DNA of 64,000 bases from positions 3,051,326 to 3,115,325 of the forward strand of contig NZ_CP084098.1 of the NCBI RefSeq assembly GCF_036345015.1. Reading direction: 5' to 3'. The position numbers were made by a program, and so were the translations under genes. This document shows positions 47,738 through 55,226 of the stretch, in pieces. The stretch comes from Cyanobacterium sp. Dongsha4 (GTDB taxonomy: Bacteria; Cyanobacteriota; Cyanobacteriia; Cyanobacteriales; Cyanobacteriaceae). Positions within the stretch are counted from its first letter, which is position 1. Each line of letters opens with the position of its first letter. Under the pieces are notes generated by a model, which saw only the letters and a program-made list of their open reading frames with translations, made no database searches and was not told the origin of the DNA.

Positions 47738-48592
47738 TTATCCAAAAACTACGGTACGATTTCCATAAACTAAAACCCGATTTTGTAAATGTAATCTCAC
47801 CCCCCTAGCTAAAACAATTTTTTCTAAATCTTTCCCTTTTCTAATTAAATCTTGTACTGTATCTCGATGACTAATTCTCACCACATCTTGCTCAATAATC
47901 GGCCCTGCATCTAAATCTTGAGTTACATAATGGGCAGTAGCACCAATAATTTTTACACCTCTTGAGTAGGCTTGGTGATAAGGTTTTGCTCCGATAAAAG
48001 CTGGTAAAAAAGAGTGATGAATATTAATTACTGTGGGAAATTCTTTGATAAAGTCTGAACTTAAAACCTGCATATATTTAGCTAATATAACTAAGTCTAT
48101 TTCTGCATTTTTTAGTAGTTCTAATTGTTTAGATTCTTGCTCTTGTTTATTCTCTTTTGTAATAGGTAAATGATGATATTCAATATTAAATTGTTGAGCA
48201 ATAGGGGCTAAATCTGGATGATTACTAATAATTAAACCTACTTCTGCTTTCAGTTCTTTACTTTTTATTCTCCATAACAAATCATATAGGCAATGATCTT
48301 GTTTGCTCACCCAAATAGCAACTTTAGGAACTGTATCAGAAAAATGTAATTTCCATTGAGCTTGTAGAGGAGACGCGATCGCACCAAAGGCTTCATTAAT
48401 AAGATGTCGAGGTAAATTAAAACCTTGTAATTGCCACTCAATACGGGAAAGAAATAAACCAGCCTCTAAATCCGTGTGATGATCCGCATGAATAATATTA
48501 CCCCCATTAGCATAAATAAAATTAGCAATTTTTGCCACTAGACCTTGTTGATCTGGACATGATACTAATAAAGTAGCGGTATCTACAGCCAT
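47738..48592 (-). CDS. purU: Formyltetrahydrofolate deformylase
   Basis: PurU hydrolyses 10-formyltetrahydrofolate to formate and tetrahydrofolate. The 284-residue protein has an N-terminal ACT domain (SCPDQQGLVAKIANFIYANGGNI) and a C-terminal formyltransferase domain with INIHHSFLPAFIGAKPYHQA, GATAHYVTQDLDAGPIIEQD (catalytic Asp) and ARGVRLHLQNRVLVYGNRT. The size is standard. It starts at ATG 48592. Confidence 0.96.
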   Translation of the reverse strand: MAVDTATLLVSCPDQQGLVAKIANFIYANGGNIIHADHHTDLEAGLFLSRIEWQLQGFNLPRHLINEAFGAIASPLQAQWKLHFSDTVPKVAIWVSKQDHCLYDLLWRIKSKELKAEVGLIISNHPDLAPIAQQFNIEYHHLPITKENKQEQESKQLELLKNAEIDLVILAKYMQVLSSDFIKEFPTVINIHHSFLPAFIGAKPYHQAYSRGVKIIGATAHYVTQDLDAGPIIEQDVVRISHRDTVQDLIRKGKDLEKIVLARGVRLHLQNRVLVYGNRTVVFG

Positions 48593-49150
48593 AAATTAAT
48601 TCCCAACAATACCCGAATAGATTGCACACACTGAATCTGGAATATCTTATCATTATTTTGAGCTATAGAGCCTTTAACCTTGAAAAATCCGTTTTATAGA
48701 GTGTTGGTGTATTAGAGGATTAGGGTGTTAAGTAGTCCCACTTAATTAAAGGTAAAATTAGGCTCAGTTAGTAGTGAGGGCTTCAGCCCTTATTTCAGGA
48801 ACTTTTAAAACCCCTAAAGGGGTAACTACAAACTTTCTTTTATTTAATTGATTCTACTTAGCAAGAGGTGGTTAGGGATAATACCTAGCCCTTGTAAGGC
48901 GGATAAAGGGGAGTTTCTTAAAAGAAAAGACACAGAAGGGTTTGTCTCTCGCCTATTGTAACTTACCCCTTCCTTACCCATTTATACTCACAACATATAG
49001 ATCTGTTAGATCTGTCATGAGAAAAAATGTAAACAAATATTAAAGAAAAGATCAGAAAAATTTAACAACACGTAATAAAAAAAGGTGTCACTACGGGTTA
49101 TAAATTTACATGAAAGGTTAAAACACTTTTCTGAGACGATTTTTGTAAAA
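48593..49150. repeat. Intergenic region upstream of cpcB with repeat fragments
   Basis: The first 400 bp hold repeat fragments: GGGTGTTAAGTAGTCCCACT, AAGGGGAGTTTCTTAAAAGA, GACACAGAAGGGTTTGTCTC and TCGCCTATTGTAACTTACC. The last two match 35465-35495 and 60850-60890. The rest is AT-rich, leading to the cpc promoter. No gene is seen. Confidence 0.5.
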
Positions 49151-49153
49151 AAG

Positions 49154-49181
49154 TTGTCAAAAAATTAAGTTTCTTTACAAA
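49154..49181 (+). promoter_or_regulatory. Candidate promoter of cpcBA
   Basis: TTGTCA (49154-49159) and TACAAA (49176-49181) are separated by 16 bases, 160 bp upstream of the cpcB start. This would give a long 5' leader, as is usual for cpc operons. Assigned by eye. Other promoters are possible. Confidence 0.35.
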
Positions 49182-49344
49182 TGCTTAACAAAAACTTGGT
49201 TTTAAGCACAAAATAAGAGAGACTAATTTGCAGAAGTTTTACAAGGAAATCTTGAAGAAAAAGATCTAAGTAAAACTACTCTGTTTAACCAAAATTTAAC
49301 AAATTTAACAAAACAAACTAAATCTATTAGGAGATTAACTAAAA

Positions 49345-49863
49345 ATGTACGACGCATTCACAAGAGTTGTTTCTCAGGCTGACGCTCGTGGCGAATTCTT
49401 AAGCTCTGCTCAAATCGACGCTTTATCTCAAATGGTTAGCGATAGCAACAAACGTATGGATACTGTTAACCGTATCACCAGCAACGCTTCTGCTATTGTT
49501 ACCAATGCTGCTCGTTCTTTATTTGCTGAACAGCCTCAATTAATCGCTCCTGGCGGAAATGCTTACACTAGCCGTCGTATGGCTGCTTGTCTTCGTGACA
49601 TGGAAATCATCTTACGTTATATCACCTACGCAATCTTCTCTGGTGATGCTTCCGTATTAGAAGATCGTTGTTTAAATGGACTTCGTGAAACCTATTTAGC
49701 TTTAGGAACTCCCGGTGCTTCCGTTGCAGTTGGTGTTCAAAAAATGAAAGATGCAGCTTTAGCGATCGCTAATGATACCAACAACATTACTCTTGGTGAT
49801 TGTAGTGCTTTAATGGCAGAAGTAGCTAGCTACTTTGACCGTGCCGCTGCAGCAGTAGCGTAA
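49345..49863 (+). CDS. cpcB: C-phycocyanin beta subunit
   Basis: CpcB is a light-harvesting protein of the phycobilisome rod. The 172-residue sequence has both phycocyanobilin-binding cysteines, Cys82 ([10 protein letters not shown]) and Cys153 (TLGDCSALM), and the methylated Asn72 in PGGNAYT. There is a single bilin-binding Cys at position 82 and no additional one typical of phycoerythrin. AGGAG lies 13 bases before the ATG. Codon use is biased for high expression. It is followed by cpcA. Confidence 0.98.
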   Translation: MYDAFTRVVSQADARGEFLSSAQIDALSQMVSDSNKRMDTVNRITSNASAIVTNAARSLFAEQPQLIAPGGNAYTSRRMAACLRDMEIILRYITYAIFSGDASVLEDRCLNGLRETYLALGTPGASVAVGVQKMKDAALAIANDTNNITLGDCSALMAEVASYFDRAAAAVA

Positions 49864-49930
49864 TTTAAACCAAGATTAAAAAATCCATTTCATTAACGTA
49901 AACCAACACAATTAGGAGAAATTAATTACA

Positions 49931-50419
49931 ATGAAAACCCCTTTAACTGAAGCAGTATCCGCAGCAGATTCTCAAGGTCGTTTCTTAAGCAGTACCGAAA
50001 TTCAAACCGCTTTCGGTCGTTTTCGTCAAGCAACTGCTAGTTTACAAGCAGCTAAATCCTTAACCGAAAATGCTCAACGCTTAATTGATGGTGCAGCTAA
50101 CGCTGTTTACAACAAATTCCCTTACACCACCACCACCCCCGGATCTCAGTATGCTTCTACTGCTGAAGGTAAAGCAAAATGTGCTCGTGACATCGGTTAC
50201 TACCTCCGTATGGTTACTTACTGCTGTGTAGCTGGTGGTACCGGTCCTATGGATGAATATTTAATCGCTGGTATCGATGAAATTAACCGTAGCTTTGAGT
50301 TATCTCCTAGCTGGTACATCGAAGCCTTAAAATTCATCAAAGCTAATCATGGTTTAAGTGGTGATGCGGCTGTTGAAGCTAATTCCTACATCGATTACGC
50401 TATCAACGCTCTTAGCTAA
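49931..50419 (+). CDS. cpcA: C-phycocyanin alpha subunit
   Basis: CpcA pairs with CpcB into the phycocyanin heterodimer. The 162-residue protein has the single bilin-binding Cys84 in [14 protein letters not shown]. The length and the sequences [20 protein letters not shown] and NAINALS-like end ([10 protein letters not shown]) are typical. It follows cpcB after 67 bp with AGGAG before the start. No linker (cpcC, cpcD) or lyase (cpcE, cpcF) gene follows, unlike many cyanobacteria. Confidence 0.98.
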   Translation: MKTPLTEAVSAADSQGRFLSSTEIQTAFGRFRQATASLQAAKSLTENAQRLIDGAANAVYNKFPYTTTTPGSQYASTAEGKAKCARDIGYYLRMVTYCCVAGGTGPMDEYLIAGIDEINRSFELSPSWYIEALKFIKANHGLSGDAAVEANSYIDYAINALS

Positions 50420-50510
50420 TCTTCTTTGTTGTTTCTACTTCAGAGTAATTGCCGTTTATTCGGTGTTCAATTTAAAAGAAAATCCTTGTTAGTTCAAGGT
50501 TGAAATAAAT

Positions 50511-50588
50511 CAGTGTTATTGCCTGAGAGAATTAGCGAGTACGCTTTTATGGTTGTATTTGTTGATTTTTTCGGGCAATACTGTTTTT
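50511..50588 (+). terminator. Long hairpin downstream of cpcA, possible terminator
   Basis: CAGTGTTATTGCCTGA (50511-50526) can pair with TCGGGCAATACTG (50571-50583), and the stem is followed by TTTTTGGGGGTTTT. A long loop of about 44 bases is unusual for an intrinsic terminator, so the structure may also be a remnant. Confidence 0.4.
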
Positions 50589-50658
50589 GGGGGTTTTAAA
50601 TGATTGAAGTTGATAATTTGATTTAGAATGGTTGCAAACTTAGTAAATATGGGTTTTT

Positions 50659-51225
50659 ATGGCAACATTAATCAATGTCGATTCTTTGACAAAATTAACC
50701 AGCGAGGCTTTTTATCGTCTATGTCTTGCTAATCCTGATGTATCAATGGAAAGAAGTCCTCAAGGAGAATTAATTATTATGTCCCCTGTAGGCGTTGAAA
50801 GTGGTAATCGAGAAGCAAATTTAATCACTTATTTGAATGTTTGGAATTTGAAGTACAATCTAGGTCTAGTTTTTAGTTCTTCTACGGTTTTTAAGTTACC
50901 CAAAGGAGGTGATCGTAGTCCTGATGTTGCTTGGGTATCACGGGAAAAATGGGATAGTTTAACTATAGAAGAAAAAAAGAAGTTTCCGCCTTTATGTCCA
51001 GATTTTGTAATTGAGTTACGTTCAGAAAGCGATCGCATCAAACCTTTACAAGAGAAAATGCAAGAATATTTAGATAGTGGTTTGCGTTTGGGGTGGTTAA
51101 TTAATCCTCAAGATAGAGAAGTAGAAGTTTATCAACCTGAAAGAACAGTTGAGATTTATTCCATGCGTTGTTTATTATTAGGAAAAGATGTTTTACCTAA
51201 TTTTGAATTGGAAATAAATTTTTAA
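50659..51225 (+). CDS. Uma2 family endonuclease (DUF820)
   Basis: The 188-residue protein is a PD-(D/E)XK-like Uma2 family member, common in cyanobacteria. Motifs visible: MERSPQGELIIMSPVG, FKLPKGGDRSPDVAWVS, and CPDFVIELRSESDRI followed by KMQEYLDSG.RLGWLINP. The Asp and Glu residues in SPDVAWV and DFVIELRS are the putative catalytic acids. The biological role is unknown. Near it, 13 bp downstream, is the JAMM peptidase gene. Confidence 0.92.
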   Translation: MATLINVDSLTKLTSEAFYRLCLANPDVSMERSPQGELIIMSPVGVESGNREANLITYLNVWNLKYNLGLVFSSSTVFKLPKGGDRSPDVAWVSREKWDSLTIEEKKKFPPLCPDFVIELRSESDRIKPLQEKMQEYLDSGLRLGWLINPQDREVEVYQPERTVEIYSMRCLLLGKDVLPNFELEINF

Positions 51226-51237
51226 ACTTATTGGATA

Positions 51238-51714
51238 ATGACGGTAATAATTAGTGAACGAAATTTAGATATTATTCGGCAACAAGGAATTGAAAATTAT
51301 CCTAATGAGTGTTGTGGGTTATTATTAGGAGTTATTAATAATTCTGAAAAAAAGGCAATTAAAGTTATTCCTGTGAAGAATGATTGGGAAAATCAAAAGC
51401 ATTTATTTACTAAAAAATATGATGGTTTAAAAAGAGATTTAAGAGATAGTTTTGCCATTAATCCTCTTACTTTATTGAAGATACAAAAAGAAGCGAGAAA
51501 CGAAAATCTAAATATTGTTGGCATTTACCATTCTCACCCCGATCATTCTGCTATTCCTTCAGACTTCGATCGAGATATAGCTTATTCTGTATATTCTTAT
51601 TTAATTTTATCAGTTCAGAAAAATAAGGTCACAGATATATTTAGTTGGCTTCTTGATGATAATGGCCAATTTGTTCGAGAGAAGTTAGTTGTTATTTATA
51701 GTTATTTAGAATAA
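51238..51714 (+). CDS. JAMM/M67 family metallopeptidase
   Basis: The 158-residue protein has the JAMM zinc site: Glu24 in PNECCGLLLG, and the HSHPDHSAIPSDFD motif with His98, His100 and Asp111. Such bacterial JAMM proteins cleave after a C-terminal glycine of ubiquitin-like sulphur carriers or ThiS/MoaD-like proteins. No such carrier gene is next to it. It follows the Uma2 gene by 13 bp, so they may be co-transcribed. Confidence 0.88.
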   Translation: MTVIISERNLDIIRQQGIENYPNECCGLLLGVINNSEKKAIKVIPVKNDWENQKHLFTKKYDGLKRDLRDSFAINPLTLLKIQKEARNENLNIVGIYHSHPDHSAIPSDFDRDIAYSVYSYLILSVQKNKVTDIFSWLLDDNGQFVREKLVVIYSYLE

Positions 51715-52004
51715 GATAGCCTAAAATACAGTCAGGGTAAGGGATTTAGGTAAACACGATAAAAATGGCTGAAACTCCTACTATCAAAGGAAAAGTTATC
51801 AATCGATGTAAAATCTTTGATTCATAAGGATTTGAGACTCATAGTTTGATATTTTTAGTTTAAGTACCGTTATTAATAACTTCTAACTCTTAACTCCGTA
51901 CCGCTTTGCGGAACGTGCTCAGGGAACTCTCGTTCCTTCCCAATCCCCCAAAACCTGACACCTACCCGATATTCTTAAACCGAATTGAGGTTACTCACTC
52001 ACTT

Positions 52005-52970
52005 AACCTCAGTTTTGGATAAGAAAACAGGCAGATAGTAAGCTGAATATAACAAACCATCAACTAACTACTGCCCTATGTTTAATTTAGATTATTTATT
52101 TTGTCATGTCGATGATTTCTGCCAACAATTTGAGCCTCAATGGCAACAAAAACTTATCTCTCATGGTGCTGTCCAACGTGTTCGTACTAAAAGTCTCTGT
52201 TTAAGTGAAATTATGACTATTCTCATTGCTTTTCACCAAAATCATTACCGTAATTTCAAACATTTTTATCTTAATCACGTTCAACAATATTGGACTTCTG
52301 CTTTTCCCAAACTTCCCAGTTATCAACGTTTTGTCCAATGGATTCCATCAACGATTATTCCCTTGTGTGTTTACCTCAAGCACTGTTTTGGTAACTGTAC
52401 CGGAATTAGTTTTATTGATTCTACTAAGATCCAAGTTTGTCATAATCGCCGTATTCGCCAACATAAAGTATTTAAAAATTTAGCTCAAAGAGGCAAAACC
52501 TCTGTGGATTGGTTTTTTGGTTTTAAACTCCATCTGGTAGTCAATGAACTGGGGGAAATTGTGAATATGAGTTTAACCCCAGGTAATGTCGATGACCGTA
52601 AACCTGTAGTCGATCTTTTAAAAGAGCTTTGGGGAAAAGTTTTTGGTGATAGAGGTTATGTCTCACAAAAATTAGCCACAAAGCTACTGAAAGATTTTGG
52701 TATTGAGTTTTTTGCTAAACCCAGACGCAATATGAAGAACAAATTAATGAGACTTCATGACAAACTTTTATCTCGGAAACGAGCGATTGTCGAAACAATC
52801 AATGATCAGCTCAAAAACATATCACAAATAGAACATTCTCGTCATCGTTCACCAATAAATTTCTGTGTCAATATATTATGTGGGTTAATCGCATATTGTC
52901 ATCAACCAAAAAAGCCCCACCTTTCCTTAGAATGGATTTTACCTCAATCTGCTTAACCAAAACTCAGGTT
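52005..52970 (+). mobile_element. Insertion sequence of the IS982 family, intact
   Basis: The 966-bp element is flanked by a 5-bp direct repeat CACTT (52000-52004 and 52971-52975). Terminal inverted repeats of 19 bp are AACCTCAGTTTTGGATAAG on the left (52005-52023) and AACCTGAGTTTTGGTTAAG on the right, with two mismatches. It carries one complete transposase gene. The recent look of the target duplication suggests a relatively young insertion. Confidence 0.9.
52078..52956 (+). CDS. IS982 family transposase
   Basis: The 292-residue transposase is intact, with a likely DDE triad of Asp114 (SFIDSTK), Asp191 (VFGDRGYVS) and Glu239 (IVETINDQ). The segments CHNRRI and KTSVDWFFGFKLHLVVN and the R.NMKNK motif are typical of IS982. 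It starts at ATG 52078, 73 bp inside the left end of the IS element. Confidence 0.95.
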   Translation: MFNLDYLFCHVDDFCQQFEPQWQQKLISHGAVQRVRTKSLCLSEIMTILIAFHQNHYRNFKHFYLNHVQQYWTSAFPKLPSYQRFVQWIPSTIIPLCVYLKHCFGNCTGISFIDSTKIQVCHNRRIRQHKVFKNLAQRGKTSVDWFFGFKLHLVVNELGEIVNMSLTPGNVDDRKPVVDLLKELWGKVFGDRGYVSQKLATKLLKDFGIEFFAKPRRNMKNKLMRLHDKLLSRKRAIVETINDQLKNISQIEHSRHRSPINFCVNILCGLIAYCHQPKKPHLSLEWILPQSA

Positions 52971-52973
52971 CAC

Positions 52974-54965
52974 TTAGGTTGATACCTCAAAAGCAATTCC
53001 TTCTTCTACAAAGGTGTGAGAATAGTTTTGGCGAATACTCGTCGCTTCTTCTGCTAAGGCAAATAGATAAGTACCTTCGATTTGGGTATTACGAAAACGG
53101 AAAACATCAACTCCTTGATTGGCACTTGCACCCAAAGCATAAAAAGCAATACCTTCCTCTTTGAATGTTTCTGAATAGTTTTGGCGAATACTAACACTTT
53201 CTTCTTCACTAGCGAATAGATAAGTCCCTGATATTATTTTATTTTGGAAACGGTTAAAGCGTGTTAAGCCTTCTTTGGGTGTATAGGAAATATTAAAAGC
53301 AAATCCTTCTTCTACGAAAGGAGGTGAGTAATCTTTACGAATACTAATACTTTCTTCCTCTCCTGCAAATAAATATGTACCAGAGCGATCGCTATTTTGG
53401 AAACGGAACAAAGGATCATCAAGTAAGTTACTGTTATTATTAATTAATTCTTCTGCTGAAACTGTTTGATCACTAAATTGTATTTCTTCTATACTAATTA
53501 GAGTGTCTGTATTTGAGCCTATTTTCAGCAAACCATTTTCTACCCTAATAGGATAACTGCTCATCTGACCATTATACAAAGCTCGATCGAATCCTTCCCC
53601 TCCATCAAAAATATTATTAAATCCAGATATGCCATTACCTATGAAGGTATCATTACCTCCTAAACCATTACCTCGGTTATCGCCTCCTTTCAAATCAAAG
53701 ATATCATCTCCGTAACCTGTGGTAACTTCTTCATCGCTTTCTGTTCCAATTACAGTCAAGTTTTGAATGCGATCGCTAAAATTATACACTCCACCTCCAC
53801 CGTCTAAATTAATTGTTTCAGAGATGGGAGCTTCTAAATTAGAAAACTCTGCTAAAAAGACTTGAGCAGTATCCATTTGATTGGCATTTGGATAAGTCCA
53901 CCACACTACTTTATTACCTGAAATATGCGGATCAAAAGCAATAGATGTATCACTACTGGTAAATTGAGTTAACTGTCCTATACTACCGTTTTGATAGATA
54001 TAAAGTCCATCAATAGGACTAGGATTATTAGGTATTCCTGAGTTAGCATGAATGAGAACTTTATCTTCTGAACCTTCTACCGTGAAAAAAACCAACTCAT
54101 TGCTAGTAATAATTGGGGTAATCATATTACTGCTAGTATCGTAAAAATAAACACCTCTACCATAATCATGAAGAATAAAATCTTCGTCGATCATGTATTC
54201 AATATCAACCCCATTAATGTTTGATAACTGTTCATATCCCCGTGCATTTTTTACATCGATTAAGGTGCGATCGCTTCCATTGTAACGATAGAATTCTCTT
54301 TGAATTTCAACATCCCCCGGTCCATTATACTGGTAAAATTTTTCTGTCCAAACAATGGTATTGCCGAAAATGTGCGGATTCTCACTAATATGCCCAAAAT
54401 TTTCAGTGATGTTGACGATACTTGAACCATTAAACCAAAATAAATCAGTAGGATCATCTGGAGTGGGGTCATTATCTCGATACATCTTAATCCAAACCGC
54501 ATTATTTTCCAAAACACGCAAATCATAATCGGGATAATTATCATTAGTTAATTTGCGTACACTACCATCATAAATAACAATTTCGTGGCTATTAAAATCT
54601 CCTCCATCCCATTGAGTCCAGATAACATAATTGGGAGAAACTTGAGGTTTATTATCCTCTAAGTTATTATCCGTTAACTGGATAACACTATTTCCATTAT
54701 AAAAATAAATCTCTTGAGTATCGCCATCAAATGCTTCCCATGCTATTCTGTTTTCATATATATCAGGAAAGTTACTTCCATAAGTATTAGTTGCGATTTC
54801 AATGGGTTCACCACTGCCTTTATAAAGATATAAACCAACGTCTAAACTGGCATAATCGTTAAATTGTTGCCATAAAACATTATTTCCTGAAATAACGGGA
54901 TAAGATGCCCCTAAAGGAATATTTGAGTTGGTTAACTGACGAATTGTATAGTGAAAATCAGCCAT
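52974..54965 (-). CDS. Beta-propeller protein with RTX-like repeats and tandem C-terminal repeats
   Basis: From ATG 54965 (GAGGGGG about six bases upstream) it has 663 residues. A GTG six codons earlier is less likely. The N-terminal 380 residues have TolB-like propeller repeats (SGNNVLWQQF, ENRIAWEAF, SPNYVIWTQWDGG, GNTIVWTE). RTX-type calcium-binding turns follow (TTGYGDDIFDLKGGDNRGNG, LGGNDTFIGNG, FDGGEGFDRALY). The C-terminus has three repeats of F.F.N....GTYLFA..EE..SIR..Y...F.EEG.AF. It has no signal peptide, so type I secretion through the C-terminus is probable. The IS982 lies two bases after its stop codon (52974-52976). Confidence 0.8.
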   Translation of the reverse strand: MADFHYTIRQLTNSNIPLGASYPVISGNNVLWQQFNDYASLDVGLYLYKGSGEPIEIATNTYGSNFPDIYENRIAWEAFDGDTQEIYFYNGNSVIQLTDNNLEDNKPQVSPNYVIWTQWDGGDFNSHEIVIYDGSVRKLTNDNYPDYDLRVLENNAVWIKMYRDNDPTPDDPTDLFWFNGSSIVNITENFGHISENPHIFGNTIVWTEKFYQYNGPGDVEIQREFYRYNGSDRTLIDVKNARGYEQLSNINGVDIEYMIDEDFILHDYGRGVYFYDTSSNMITPIITSNELVFFTVEGSEDKVLIHANSGIPNNPSPIDGLYIYQNGSIGQLTQFTSSDTSIAFDPHISGNKVVWWTYPNANQMDTAQVFLAEFSNLEAPISETINLDGGGGVYNFSDRIQNLTVIGTESDEEVTTGYGDDIFDLKGGDNRGNGLGGNDTFIGNGISGFNNIFDGGEGFDRALYNGQMSSYPIRVENGLLKIGSNTDTLISIEEIQFSDQTVSAEELINNNSNLLDDPLFRFQNSDRSGTYLFAGEEESISIRKDYSPPFVEEGFAFNISYTPKEGLTRFNRFQNKIISGTYLFASEEESVSIRQNYSETFKEEGIAFYALGASANQGVDVFRFRNTQIEGTYLFALAEEATSIRQNYSHTFVEEGIAFEVST

Positions 54966-55198
54966 AAAGCCCCCTCGGTTCACTGAATTACCACACAGTA
55001 AAACCTTATATATTTCTATTCTAAATCCCGAAAAAAGAAGATAGTTTGAGCTTAATACTTATTTAAGTTTTAATGATTGATAAATATACTGGCAAAGGTT
55101 ACTATTTGATGTGAAAAAAATTGCTGCCAGATGTGAATTTGCCTACCCTCAACCAGATCGAATTATGCCCAACAATGAGTATAAATTAATAGGGAGGT

Positions 55199-55226
55199 GA
55201 ATTTTTTACTTCCTCCCAACTCTTTT
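55199..55226 (-). terminator. Weak inverted repeat after the P-type ATPase gene
   Basis: GGGAGG and CCTCCC flank about 13 bases just downstream of the stop codon of the H+-ATPase gene on the minus strand. No long T run follows, so terminator function is only possible. Confidence 0.3.
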
